Notes: generated by a model not told the origin, from the letters alone. A stretch of DNA of 64,000 nt from Distichodus sexfasciatus (GCA_032718565.1 JAVGVS010000239.1:620140-684139), one strand, 5' to 3'; shown: positions 37,026 to 47,623, counted from the first letter of the stretch. Translations and numbers: made by a program.

Positions 37026-38036
37026 TAGGGTTGGGTACCGAAAACCGGTGCCGTACCTATATAACCGGTATGTACCGGACCCAAAACAGAACTTACGAAT
37101 TTGATTACTTAAATTTGATGCCATAATGCCTGAACTGTCGATTGATAATGACTGAATTTCTCTGGGGCTATGATGACACAGTTGTAATAAACATCAGATT
37201 CATCAACACACATGATGCTAGTAAAATTTCATCTGCATTCATAGAGATTGTCAGAAATGATCGGAAATATAAATTATTTCGTAATTAGAAAAATCTTGAG
37301 AACTTGAACTTTGATAATACAAATCCAAAACATTATTTGCGTAATGTTACTGTCATTTTATTTTGTAGATTAAAGTTTGTGGGTGGAATTAAAATTAAAA
37401 GCACAATCATCAGGAAATGAGACCATCGAGATCGCAGCGTGAATACAGCAACTAACGTTACACTCGCTCTGACGGCGGCAGGTGGTCTACCGCTATCTTA
37501 GCTTGCTAAATTAAACAACTTTTGTTAAAATGCCTAAAATAAGCGATTAAAGTGTGGCTATATTTGACAGAAAAGGATTCTGGCTTACAGAAGCGATGCA
37601 GCAAATGTTTAACAGCAGTTCTTGATGAAAGAAACCGACGTCAAATCTAATGAAACATTTGAGGGCACACGGAATAAACTTAAAAGCAGAGGGATGCACC
37701 GTGTTTGACAGCTTGTGGGCAAATATGGTGATATTTCTGCAAAAGAATTGCTAAAATTTGAAGCGGTTTAGTTATTGTAGTTGGGTTAGGTGGCTTATGT
37801 TTTGTTGTTGTTTTTTGTATTTACTTATATATTCATATATACTTTAAACTTTTCATATATTGTTCAATTTTAAGCATTCAATTTTTTGTTCAATAAAAAT
37901 GTATTCTTGAGTCATCCACCATCATTTTGTGGCTTTTGTAAAGTATCGGTTCAGGCACCGTTTTGGCACCGGTACCGTTTTAAAAGTATCGATTTGGCAA
38001 CGGTATCGAAAAAACCCCAAACGATACCCAACCCTA
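37026..38036 (+). mobile_element. hAT element with perfect 8-bp TSD and BED-finger remnant
   Basis: The ends TAGGGTTGGGTACCG and ACGATACCCAACCCTA are flanked by ACTATGAA at 37018-37025 and 38037-38044. Around 37605-37720 a frameshifted frame encodes SNLMKHLRAHGINLKAEG, typical of a ZBED-type finger. The rest is non-coding. The exact TSD and clear ends suggest a fairly recent insertion into the older Tc1. Confidence 0.85.
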
Positions 38037-38776
38037 ACTATGAATTCTTCATTGTGTCAGAGGGTGCTTGACTACAACGTGCAACCATCTCTCTAGAAGT
38101 TGAAGTTGTGGGTGTGGAACAAGACAATGGCCCAAAACATTCTAGTAAATCTACCAAGGAATGACTTCTGAGGAAGAAATAGAGAGTTCTGGAATGGCTA
38201 AGTCAAAGCCTGCAACTGAATCGTATTGAGATGCTGTGGGGTGATTTGAAACGGGTCGTGCATGCAAGACATCATTCAAACATAAGCTTCTGGAATGTTG
38301 CATTGAAGAGTGGGGAAAATGTTTGCTAGCTGATGTCTGAGATTAATAGATGGTTACAGAAAAGGTTATTTTAGCCAAAGGGGGAAATACTACACATCAG
38401 AGCATCGGGTGTCCTAAAGTTTTCCTCAGTAGGGATTGGCATATTAGTTCATTTCTTTTGTCAAACAAATAAATCTGTTTCTTGTGTGCAACACAAGATG
38501 CTACTATATCACCTTTATCTGTATATATAATGTGAAAGAAGATTTAATATTGATATGTTGACATTTCTTAATAAAGAATCAAATATTTAGTGGGTTGTCC
38601 TAACTTGTTCACATAACTGTATACATACACCCCCCCACACACACATTTAGAGGGGTGCCTCTTTTCTATACACACTTCATCTAAATGCTTTAATAAATCA
38701 TTAAACATTTAATTAAAGGTTGTATTGTGTTCATTTTCACAAAGAAACTTTAAAAGCATTTTTGTGTGTCAATTAC

Positions 38777-38917
38777 TTTGTGCAGTGTCTGAGAGCCAGT
38801 AAAGTCACAAGAGGATAAGATGCTTGTTGCCTCATCTTCTGCTGAATCAGCTTGAGAAGCTCTAACTTTTTTCTTAGGCACTTCCACGATTTCACTGGAC
38901 TTTCTCTTCTTAGACAT
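38777..38917 (-). CDS. smc6: smc6 exon 2: start codon and basic N-terminal tail (47 codons)
   Basis: The exon opens with ATG at 38917-38915 directly after a CAG acceptor preceded by a pyrimidine-rich tract. It encodes MSKKRKSSE..., a lysine-rich tail with a likely nuclear localisation signal (KKRK at residues 3-6, KKK at about 15-17), then an acidic and serine-rich stretch ending in SQTLHK. It ends in phase 0 at a GTAATT donor. SMC6 N-tails are poorly conserved but always basic and disordered, and the phase fits exon 3 exactly. An earlier in-frame Met 16 codons upstream lies in the intron and was not used. Confidence 0.85.
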
Positions 38918-38980
38918 CTGCAAACAGCACAAACACACAGTCACAGCATAAATAATGTTAAACATTCACAAGCAATATAC

Positions 38981-39175
38981 CAGGGGTTTCAAACCTGTCC
39001 AGAAAGGGCCGCTGTGGGTGCAGGTTTTCATTCCAACCAAGAAGAAGCCACATCCCTGAGTAACTGAAAACCAAGACCAACTGATTACAGAGATGGAATC
39101 AGGTGTGCCTCCTGCTTGGTTGAAATGAAAACCTGCACCCACAGCGGCCCTTTCTGGACAGGTTTGAGACCCGTG
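38981..39175. mobile_element. MITE of 195 bp with 8-bp TSD next to smc6 exon 2
   Basis: Long inverted repeats, TCAAACCTGTCCAGAAAGGG at the left against CCCTTTCTGGACAGGTTTGA at the right, continue through GCAGGTTTTCATT. They are flanked by CAATATAC at 38973-38980 and 39176-39183, pointing to hAT. Its edge is only 63 bp upstream of the exon 2 acceptor. Confidence 0.88.
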
Positions 39176-39344
39176 CAATATACAGTATTTATAAACGTTG
39201 GGCAGTAAAAACAAAATTCTATATCATGGTATTTGTAAAACTTATACCAGTTTAACTGTATTTGTTTCCCTACATGACTTGTTGTTAACCATCAGTATTT
39301 CCCCTACCATTAATTTTCTGTATAGCGTCAGATCTCATTTAAGG

Positions 39345-40290
39345 TTACCTTCCCTATATATCAGGTCTATACCTGGGAAGTCATTTCCCACAATCCCCGT
39401 GCATGACTCAGAGCCGCATCACAATAACGAGATGGATGCGTGTCCGGAATAAACACTGAAAATAACAATAAATAGCTGTATTGTAAGTTAAAGACTGGTT
39501 GTTGTTACTTATCAGCTAAAATATGTTGTTTCCGATAGAAGTCGCAAATGCTCACACACTAGGGCTGCTTATTATGGAAAAAAACATGATCACGATTAAT
39601 TTGGTACATTTTGAAATCACGATTATTTAACACGATTACTCACTGACTGGAAACACATAGTATGAAGTATAATATTCAAATACTGTATAAAAAAGTAAAC
39701 AAAATCAGCAATACAATACAATCTCTTGAAAATATACAAAATATATAAATAAAATATAAATAAAATACAAATTATACAAATTAAAAATAATTGTTTTTTG
39801 TCGATTACCTTGTTTTTGTGATTGTTTGGAGCCGATATCGTAATTGAAATAAAGAATTTGATTAATTGCACAGCCTTATCACACACAGCATGTGTTTACT
39901 TCGGATAGAATGTGATTTATACGTTTTTACGCATTTACTTCTGTTTTTGTGCATGGAATTACTCACAAATAATTTCCCATACAGTGGAATCAATATAATG
40001 TCCTATGTTCAATTGCTCGCGTTACCGCCTCCGATGACAACTTCAGCTCGATAGTATTTGCAATAAATAGTTGTTTGGTCCACGTCCGACCGTTTAAACC
40101 CAAAGTATCTCCAGACAACGGAAACGGCACCCTTTTTCGGAAAAGGTTCTTCTGAATTATCACCGCGCTCAGTACCTACAAAAATCACACTGACGCGCTG
40201 TTCCTTTTAAACCGGTATTGCGGTATAGAACAAATTCATATAACGAAAAAAAAAAATTTCGGTACAAACCTGTATACCGCCCAGCACTAT
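39345..40290 (+). repeat. Repeat R1 copy split by a hAT MITE, with a hAT-like right end
   Basis: TTTCCCACAATCCCCGTGC, TGTATTGTAAGTTAAAGACT and TTATCAGCTAAAATATG mark R1 before the MITE. ACGCATTTACTTCTGTTTTT and GGAATTACTCACAAATAAT continue it after. The right limit, GGTACAAACCTGTATACCGC then CCAGCACTA, looks like another transposon terminus. Confidence 0.6.
39560..39878. mobile_element. hAT MITE, 319 bp, with exact 8-bp TSD
   Basis: The ends TAGGGCTGCTTA and ATTGCACAGCCTTA are flanked by TCACACAC at 39552-39559 and 39879-39886. Sub-terminal CACGATTA words are typical of a well-known fish hAT type. It interrupts R1. Confidence 0.85.
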
Positions 40291-41011
40291 GACATGCAAG
40301 TTTTAGCCATCCTTCAGTATTAATATATTATTTAAAATACTGAAATCATCAACCTCACTACCCAAACCTCTGTAACATTAAAACAGGTGTCTATTTCATA
40401 TTAATTTAATGAACTGAAAAATAGAATTTATGTTTTCAGTTTTGCCACTGTATTTCAAAAATACAGATCAAGATTCAGTGTAATATTAGGTTTCTATCAC
40501 GTGATAGAAAGTCTAAGGCCCTCTCAAACCGTACAGCTGACCCATCTAATCTGCGGCCCATTAGGTATCAAACTAAGACTGCTCTAGAGACAAAAAGTAA
40601 TGGCATCAAGTTAGCATTTTTAAACATTCGCTCACTAAAAAATTTATCATTTCTGATCAATAACTTAATAACCACATGCAACCTGGATTTTATGTTCCTA
40701 ATTGAAACATGGCTTGAAGACAGCTGCAGTGCAACAGTCCTCAATGAAACAGCCCCTCCTAACTTTACCTTCATGAGTGTCTGCAGAGCTGTTAGGAGAG
40801 GTGGCGGTGTAGCTGCTCTATTTAAAGATGTCTATCAATGTAAGCAAGTGTCATTTGGTCAGTACCTGTCTTTTGAATATCTAGGGATTGTGCTGAAAGG
40901 TTTGACTGTTTTGCTATTGCAGGGGATTTTAATTTTCATATAGAAAATGCAGAAATCAAAACTACAAAAGAAATTATAACCGTTCTAAACACTTTTGATC
41001 TGATTCAGCAT

Positions 41012-41608
41012 GTGCATGGACCCACACACAATCGTGGACACACTCTTGATTTACTCATTAGTAAGGGTCTAAACATTTCCTCCATTGTCATTAAGGATGT
41101 AGCGCTATCTGATCACTTCTGTATTTTCTTTGATATATTGATCTCTGCTACCACTGAAACTAGATCCGTCTCTGTCAAAAAGAGATGTATTAACGAAAAT
41201 ACTAGTGTGCTGTTTATGAAGGCTATATCTTCAATGCCAAGCATTTCTGCAGACTATGTTGATCTTCTCCTGGAGTCTTTTAACTCAAAAGTTAAGAATG
41301 TCATTGATGACATTGCACCAGTGAAAGTCAGTAAGACGACTGGCAGACAAAAATCATGTTGGAGAAGATCAACAGCAGTACAGAGTAAGAAAAGACAATG
41401 CAGAAAAGCTGAGCGGATGTGGCGGAAGACAAAACTTGAAATTCACTATAGCATCTATAAAGACAGCCTTCATGCTTTCAATGTGGAACTAGCCACAGCA
41501 AGACAGAAGTTCTTTTCAAACCTTATAAACAGTAACATAAACAACACTCGCACTCTTTTTGCTACTGTTGAGAGACTAACAAACCCCCCCAAGTCAGATT
41601 CCCAGTGA
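41012..41608 (+). pseudogene. LINE pol, endonuclease C-terminus and linker
   Basis: It encodes HGPTHNRGHTLDLLIS and later VALSDHFCIFFD, the conserved THxxGHTLDL and SDH motifs of AP-type LINE endonucleases, then a basic linker ending NPPKSDSQ before a stop. The frame shifts at a C8 homopolymer (about 41585), after which the same protein continues as IPSEMLSDSK in the ORF below. Confidence 0.85.
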
Positions 41609-41609
41609 A

Positions 41610-43286
41610 ATGCTCTCTGACAGTAAATGCAATGACTTTGCCTCCTTCTTTTCAGAGAAGATCGTTAATATCAGAAAGGTGATTAGCACATCCTCAAGTT
41701 ATGCAGAGATCACACTGATTCGATCGCAATTTAAAAAAGAAGTCACTTTGTCTGGTTTTGAAGCAATCGATAGCAAAACTTTGGAAGAAATAGTGCAGCA
41801 CCTTAACTCCTCAACCTGCAACCTTGACACACTTCCCACATCTTTTTTTAAAAGTGTGTTTAACTGTTTAAAAGCAGATCTCCTAGAAGTGGTGAACACC
41901 TCTCTTCTTTCTGGGACTTTTCCAAACTCCCTAAAAAAGAGCAATCTTGATAACACCATATTGAGCAACTATAGACCAATATCTAATCTTCCTTTTATAG
42001 GCAAGATTATTGAAAAGGTAGTTTTCAATCAGTTGAACAACTTCTTAAACTTAAATGGACACCTGGACAATTTTCAATCTGGTTTCCGACCGCATCACAG
42101 CACAGAGACAGCACTCGTTAAGATAATAAATGATATTCGCCTAAATTCTGATTCTTGCAAAATATCAGTGCTGGTACTACTAGATCTTAGTGCTGCGTTT
42201 GACACTGTCGATCATAACATTCTTCTAGAGAGACTGGAAAACTGGGTCGGGCTTTCTGGGATGGCTCTCAATTGGTTCAGGTCATACTTAGAAGGGAGAG
42301 GTTATTATGTGAGTATAGGAGAGCATAAGTCTAAGTGGACGTCCATGACATGCGGAGTCCCTCAAGGCTCAATTCTATCGCCGCTCTTGTTTAGCCTGTA
42401 TATGCTCCCACTAAGTCAAATAATGAGAAAGAACCAAATTGCCTATCACAGCTATGCTGATGATACCCAGATTTACCTAGCCTTATCGCCAAATGACTAC
42501 AGCCCCATTGACTCCCTCTGCCAATGCACTGATGAAATAAACAGTTGGATGTGCCAGAACTTCCTTCAGTTAAACAAGGAGAAAACTGAAGTCATTGCAT
42601 TCGGAAGCAAAGAGGAAGTTCTTAAGGTGAATGCATATCTTGATGCTAGGGGTCAAACAACTAAAAACCAAGTCAGGAATCTTGGCGTGATTATGGAGTC
42701 AGACCTTAGTTTCAGTAGTCATGTCAAAGCAGCAACTAAATCAGCGTACTATCATCTTAAAAACATTGCAAGAATTAGATGTTTTGTTTCCAGCCAAGAC
42801 TTGGAGAAACTTGTTCATGCCTTTATCACAAGCAGGGTGGATTATTGTAATGGTCTCCTCACTGGCCTTCCCAAAAAAACCATTAGACAGCTGCAGCTCG
42901 TCCAGAACGCTGCTGCCAGGATTCTGACTAGAACCAGAAAATCTGAGCACATCACACCAGTCCTCAGGTCCCTACACTGGCTTCCAGTTACATTTAGAAT
43001 TGATTTTAAAGTACTTTTACTGACATATAAATCACTCAATGGCCTAGGACCTAAATACATTGCAGACATGCTCACTGAATATAAACCTAACAGACCGCTC
43101 AGATCATTAGGATCGAGTCAGTTAGAAATACCAAGGGTTCACACAAAACAAGGTGAATCCGCTTTTAGCTATTATGCTGCCCGCAGTTGGAATCAGCTTC
43201 CAGAAGAGATCAAATGTTCTAAAACATTAGCTACATTTAAATCTAGACTCAAAACTCATCTGTTTAGCTGTGCATTTACTGAATGA
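41610..43286 (+). CDS. LINE reverse transcriptase ORF (558 aa)
   Basis: The longest ORF in the window. It codes an RNA-dependent DNA polymerase for target-primed retrotransposition. Visible motifs are SNYRPISNLPF (119-129), DLSAAFDTVDH (192-202), GVPQGSILSP (249-258), the catalytic YADD (282-285), NLGVI-type downstream words, and the C-terminal HWLPVTFRIDFKVLLLTYKS region common to fish L2-like elements. About nine residues normally seen before KKSNLDNTILSN seem missing (near 110). The true protein starts upstream in another frame. Catalytic motifs are intact, but the element as a whole is broken. Confidence 0.9.
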   Translation: MLSDSKCNDFASFFSEKIVNIRKVISTSSSYAEITLIRSQFKKEVTLSGFEAIDSKTLEEIVQHLNSSTCNLDTLPTSFFKSVFNCLKADLLEVVNTSLLSGTFPNSLKKSNLDNTILSNYRPISNLPFIGKIIEKVVFNQLNNFLNLNGHLDNFQSGFRPHHSTETALVKIINDIRLNSDSCKISVLVLLDLSAAFDTVDHNILLERLENWVGLSGMALNWFRSYLEGRGYYVSIGEHKSKWTSMTCGVPQGSILSPLLFSLYMLPLSQIMRKNQIAYHSYADDTQIYLALSPNDYSPIDSLCQCTDEINSWMCQNFLQLNKEKTEVIAFGSKEEVLKVNAYLDARGQTTKNQVRNLGVIMESDLSFSSHVKAATKSAYYHLKNIARIRCFVSSQDLEKLVHAFITSRVDYCNGLLTGLPKKTIRQLQLVQNAAARILTRTRKSEHITPVLRSLHWLPVTFRIDFKVLLLTYKSLNGLGPKYIADMLTEYKPNRPLRSLGSSQLEIPRVHTKQGESAFSYYAARSWNQLPEEIKCSKTLATFKSRLKTHLFSCAFTE

Positions 43287-44102
43287 GCACTGTGCTTCGT
43301 CCGAACTGATTGCATTCTGTTTTTAACTGTCTTGAACTTATTTTAAATCAATTTTTAAATCATTCTGTTGTGATTATTGTTTTTATGATTATTGTTTTTA
43401 TGATTATTCTACTTCCTTTTATGTAAAGCACTTTGAATTACCTCTGTGTATGAAATGTGCTATATAAATAAATTTGCCTTGCCTTGCCTTGAAGATTACG
43501 GAGGGTTATGCTGTAATGACGGAAGTGAGTCAAAAACAAATAAAATGTAAAGACTATAAATATTCATTATTAAAGAGTTTCAAGTAAATGAAGATTACTG
43601 TTAGTAGTCAATTTGCTGTAATGAGAATTTTAAGGAAAATGGTTTTCTTTTAAGTGTTAAATTTTCGGTCACTCATTTTAAATCTCTGTTACAAACAGTT
43701 AAGCTCCTATTTTAATATAGTCGTTAACAATAGCACAAGCTACAGAGGAAAAAGTAGACAAAGACCAATCAGTAACACCTGGTATCTAAAATTGTATTTT
43801 TTTCTTTTGTAACAAAGCATTTAGCAAAAGTAATTTCTAGTTTTTAATTTACAGCTATTGAAAAACATTAGTTACGTTAGTAGTGCTACATGTCGTTAAT
43901 TAGTTGGGGGGGGGAGAGATGGGGGGGCAGCGGTGTGTTGTGTTGATGGCGGATGTGGATTTACATATTATATAAGTTAAGTCAAAGTAAACTTTGTCAT
44001 CTCTGCTATATACTATACAAGTATAGAGACGAGATGACGTGGCTCCAGTTTTAACAGTGCAAAGAACAAGGAACAAAGAACATATAAGGCACATAGAATA
44101 AG

Positions 44103-45830
44103 CAGTGTTGGGAAGGTTACTTTTAAAATGTATTCCACCACAGATTACAGAATACATGCCCCAAAATGTAGTTTGTAACGTATTCCGTTAAGTTACTCAA
44201 TGTGAGTAACGTATTCTGAATACTTTGGATTACTTAATACATTGTCATGCTTTTTACAACTACATGAATGTAGCAATCACATCCTGCAAATTCTTGTTTG
44301 TTTTTCTCTACCAATTGGCTGTTAAGCCCAAATCTCCCTGAATAGACAATATATTTACTGTAAAGGAGCAAACACGAAATTTCCCAGTAAGAAATGCATT
44401 CCTGCCCGGGCACTGCTGGCTCTGTCGTGCTGGCTCCGGGTCCATTGTGTAACTGACGCCACCAATATGGGATCAAATTTCCGTCAAAAGTATTGCGGTA
44501 ACAGATCGAAAAATAATAAGCGTAAATAAAAAAAAAATTAAAAGACTTGTAAAATTATAACGCACAAAAACGAAAAATAGATGCAAAGTTATTTAGGAAA
44601 ACGAACAACGCGGTCACGGGTCAAAAAATAATAAGCGCAAATTCAAAATGTAAACCCATTGCAAATGATATTGCACAAAACTGGGTGACCGATACATTTC
44701 TTACGCGTGTTATGAATATTTTCTGCAAGCTTTATGTTGTACATGTGAAGTGATCAATATCAAATCATTTGTGCAAATAAAATATAAATAATCCAGATCC
44801 AGAGGCAAGCGCTGCATGGCCTCCTGTAATCATGACAAGAGTCTCTCTAAAAGCAGCCTTCTCACTGCCTGTGAATATACATGAAATATTAAGTAAAAAT
44901 ACCAAAATAAATAAAAGTGATCAATTATTTGCTACTCGGTACAACACAAAGCTTGCAGAAAATATTCATAACACACGTAAGAAATGTATCGGTCAACCAC
45001 TAACAAAACAATTAAGGCCAATTACCTGAGACTGTCCAGCATTTGCCAGCTGACGGTGGCTATCAATCTTCACACCTGTACGAGTTAGCCACAGAAGTCA
45101 GTCGCACCGGAGTGACGTAATCTCCCCCTTCGACTGATTGGCTAGAGCAGCTGTCAATTCAGACTAGTTGACCAATGGTGACACTGAAGCCCGCCCTAAT
45201 TTACATCAAACTCTGACGCCAAAGTTTTGAAACGCAAGCGCAAAACGTGAGAACGTGAGCAAAAGGGAAAGCATAAGCACACACAAAAAAAAAAAAATAT
45301 GAGCGGAAAACCTGATTTTGTTTGAGGACTCGAGAAATGCTGAATTCGTGTTTCAGTTTTGTGCAATATCATTTGTAATGGGTTTACATTTTGAATTTGC
45401 GCTTATTTTTCGACCCGTGACCGCGTTGTTTGTTTTTCTAAATAACTTTGCATCTATTTTTCGTTTTTGTGCGTTATAATTTTACAAGTCCTTTAATTTG
45501 TTTTTATTTACGCTTATTATTTTTCGGTCTGTTACCGCAATACTTTTGACGGAAATTTGATCCCATACACCAACATTAACAGGACGCTTACATTAGAGCC
45601 TCTTATTGCGTGTTTTGTTTGGGTAACAGGCGTGGAATTACCAAAATTAGAGAGGGGATAGCCTCACATATGAAACAGGAAAAGACCGCCATGTAATCCA
45701 TTTATTTCAACAAAGTAACTATTCTAATTATCACCTATTTAAACGGTAACTGTAACGAAATACAGTTACTCATATTTTGTATTCTAAATACGTAACGCCG
45801 GTACATGTATTCCGTTACTCCCCAACACTG
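44103..45830. mobile_element. hAT non-autonomous element (CAGTGTTGGG ends), 8-bp TSD
   Basis: The ends CAGTGTTGGGAAGGTTACTT and TCCGTTACTCCCCAACACTG are a well-known fish hAT terminus. They are flanked by AGAATAAG at 44095-44102 and 45831-45838. The interior has GTAACGTATTCTGAATACTT-type repeats. No transposase. It hosts the next element. Confidence 0.9.
44466..45567. mobile_element. 1.1-kb element with TIRs of about 225 bp
   Basis: The left arm from TATGGGATCAAATTTCCGTC to about 44690 is the near-perfect inverse of about 45355-45567. The arms contain AAAAATAATAAGCG words and GGTCACGGGTC. Flanks are CACCAA at 44460-44465 and 45568-45573, a possible 6-bp TSD. A second inverted block (44683-44740 against 44945-44998, with GATACATTTCTTACG) continues the left arm but is separated from the right outer arm by about 355 bp, as if the right arm was interrupted. 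No coding capacity. Superfamily unknown. Confidence 0.85.
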
Positions 45831-46345
45831 AGAATAAGCGATATGTGAATAGAATATAAAATATACGCTTCACAGTCAATAAAATAAGACGTACATTTAG
45901 TCTCGGTTCCGCAACGCTGAAACAGCTCAATTCTGCAGTTCTGCAATCTTGAATCCCTGACATATTTTCGGTTTTAAATACGAAACGAGCAGTAAACTGA
46001 GAAGCGAGAGTGCGGTTATTGAATCGAGCTCTCGTAGTGCCTGTTTGGCACGATTTTACATCGCATCTGCGCTCTCATATTTTTGACAGTAATCTCACTC
46101 CATAGCTCTCGCGCACTACGAGCAGTAAATGTTGTCCGACTTGACGGCAGTCAGTTTATTCTCCACCCCTGCAGCCGCCGGCAGATCTCGTGCTTCGTCA
46201 TGTCAACTGCAAACAGACCTAAGCCCATGTCGAACTCACCCTCTATTATATATCCGACTTTATGATATAGGCAAGACCAGATCAAAAACATGAAAAATGA
46301 CCTTAGACCTCGTTAAACCATAACTTTATAAATACATTTTCTTAC

Positions 46346-46445
46346 CTCAAAAAGCTGTGCTTCGTCCCACGCATGAAATGCTGTAAGGCAACTTGCAGAG
46401 TTTTGCTGAGCGGTCTCCGGAAGTGTTTCTGACCTTTTCAAAGTA
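46346..46445 (-). promoter_or_regulatory. smc6: Probable smc6 5' UTR exon 1 and core promoter
   Basis: A good donor (GAG|GTAAGA, exon edge at 46346) ends a stretch with scattered CpGs. An ETS-family motif, CCGGAAGTG, lies at 46417-46425 on the plus strand, typical of housekeeping promoters close to the start site. The ATG exon of smc6 begins exactly at its acceptor, so a separate upstream non-coding exon is required, and this is the best candidate on the right strand. The frame in this exon is open but has no ATG. The 5' limit and transcription start are not visible; CpGs continue to about 46.7 kb. This is inference from position and motif. Confidence 0.5.
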
Positions 46446-46942
46446 AAAGTCTCAAGGCGGTAACATTAAATCAAAGAATCCCATTTCACCCCCTTTCCCT
46501 TAGCCCTATTTCTTGGACGAGGGGCAAGCAGCAGGGGTTGAAATCTACTCCTACGAAATGGGACACACCTTCAAGACTTTTGCGTAGGCGATGTCACGCC
46601 TCAGTCTGGACCGGAACTTCGATTTAGACTACGCACGCGCCAAAATGCGTCATTTCCGCTCTTCGCTACTGCTCGGTTTTACTACTTTCAAACCTTAAGT
46701 CCCCGCAACCGCGATAGGTTTTAATCGGTTCATGTGATGAATGAATTGAATGAATAAAACTTGGTTTGAACTGCACAAACCGGCACCTGCTCGGTTTTAC
46801 AATGTAGTTTATTACTGTTTATTTGAAAAGCATGTAGGAAATTACCTATCTATGGATTTTTCTAATTAAGTCCTAAGTACAAACTATGTTAAAATTAAAT
46901 AAACGTTAAGTAATAATTTTATTATAAAAATAAAATATATAA

Positions 46943-47140
46943 TACATTAAAATACAAGAATACATTAAACAAATATGGCATTAAAAGAGTGTAATAGCTA
47001 ATATATAATAGATTAAACTACAAGAATACATTAAACAAATATACAAACATGGCATTAAAAGAGTGTAATAGAGATTATATAACATTATACAACGTAGATT
47101 AAACTACAAGAATACATTAAACAAAAATTACACACCAAAC
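46943..47140. repeat. Tandem repeat in the 3' UTR of the upstream gene
   Basis: Units of about 70-80 bp containing CAAGAATACATTAAACAAAT and GGCATTAAAAGAGTGTAATA recur between two and three times. ACAAACATGGCATT from the repeat also occurs at the end of the neighbouring coding exon (47253-47267). Confidence 0.8.
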
Positions 47141-47249
47141 AACGTAAAACACATTTGAACAAATGTGTAAACAAAGCAATATAAAAGGAGTAAAAGTGAA
47201 CTTCCCCACAGTGCAAATCATAAAAAGAATAAGGAAAACATCATTGGTT

Positions 47250-47516
47250 TTATACAAACATGGCATTCACCTTAAGATCCACTCTATCAACGCAATTGGA
47301 GAGGAAAGTTTCCATGTCCTCCTTATTGTCAAAAGCAAACATAAATGGATCTTTTCTATCAGCACTTTGACCCTCCAGGACTTCTTTGAGTGCTTTCTGC
47401 TGATCCTTAGCCTTCATTTGGTGCACATTTGGTTTTGTTACCTTGCCAAGAAAGAGTTTGTGATTTTTCCGAATCCAAAGCAAAGCACTGCAAAGGTCCC
47501 TCATGATGCATGGCTC
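47250..47516 (-). CDS. Terminal exon of an unnamed gene, SMC5-hinge-like
   Basis: An 88-codon open frame follows a CATATAG acceptor and ends in TAA. Minus-strand AATAAA hexamers occur at 46808-46813 and 46818-46823. It reads CSALLWIRKNHKLFLGKV near the start and FDNKEDMETFLSNCVDR near the end, finishing LKVNAMFV. Compared from memory with the SMC5 region around its hinge (A-LWLR-N, ED-E-FL, L-VNA), the pattern agrees at many positions, but the middle does not, and an SMC5 hinge would not be C-terminal. The gene is not identified. An alternative donor exists at AAG|GTGAAT just before the end. Confidence 0.6.
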   Translation of the reverse strand, partial: EPCIMRDLCSALLWIRKNHKLFLGKVTKPNVHQMKAKDQQKALKEVLEGQSADRKDPFMFAFDNKEDMETFLSNCVDRVDLKVNAMFV

Positions 47517-47623
47517 CTATATGAAGTTGGAAGTGAATATCAATGGAATAAGTTAAGGTGCAACTTAACTACATGCAAAGGAAAACTCCTTTTTTTAAAA
47601 AACAAGGTGAAAAATACACACAC

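Larger units (their letters stand above)
35365..38625 (+). mobile_element. Tc1 element split by nested insertions
   Basis: The transposase N-terminus reads KELSEAFRNTIVDAYESGK and KKISRGFGISRSIVRKI (about 35865-36020). The C-terminal part resumes at about 38045 with NKTMAQN- and LRCCGVI-like degenerate words. Inverted ends of about 200 bp pair AATTCTTAGTGAGGAAAAAG (about 35480) with CTTTAGGACACCCGATG on the opposite strand at about 38405. Two hAT-like elements and a short unrelated repeat (35512-35700) interrupt it. Non-functional. Confidence 0.8.
40490..43497 (+). mobile_element. L2-like LINE, nearly complete pol
   Basis: An endonuclease N-terminus (LAFLNIRSLKNLSFLIN, then LDFMFLIETWLE at about 40610-40720) is followed by a deletion of roughly 50 codons. 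The frame resumes at AGDFNFHIEN (about 40920), a catalytic APE-type motif. The RT ORF follows. The 3' end has AAAGCACTTTGAATTACC, TGTGCTATATAAATAAATTT and a CTTGC-type short tail repeat, diagnostic of the fish L2/CR1-like group. Inserted in smc6 intron 1, antisense to the gene. Confidence 0.88.
43980..45900 (-). mobile_element. LINE 3' end split by a hAT element
   Basis: CAAAGTAAACTTTGTCATCT and ACTATACAAGTATAGAGACG at the left are the minus-strand LINE tail, as at 5.8 kb. After the hAT insertion it resumes with AGAATAAGCGATATGTGAAT, GAATATAAAATATACGC, again parallel to 5875-5905. Confidence 0.75.
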
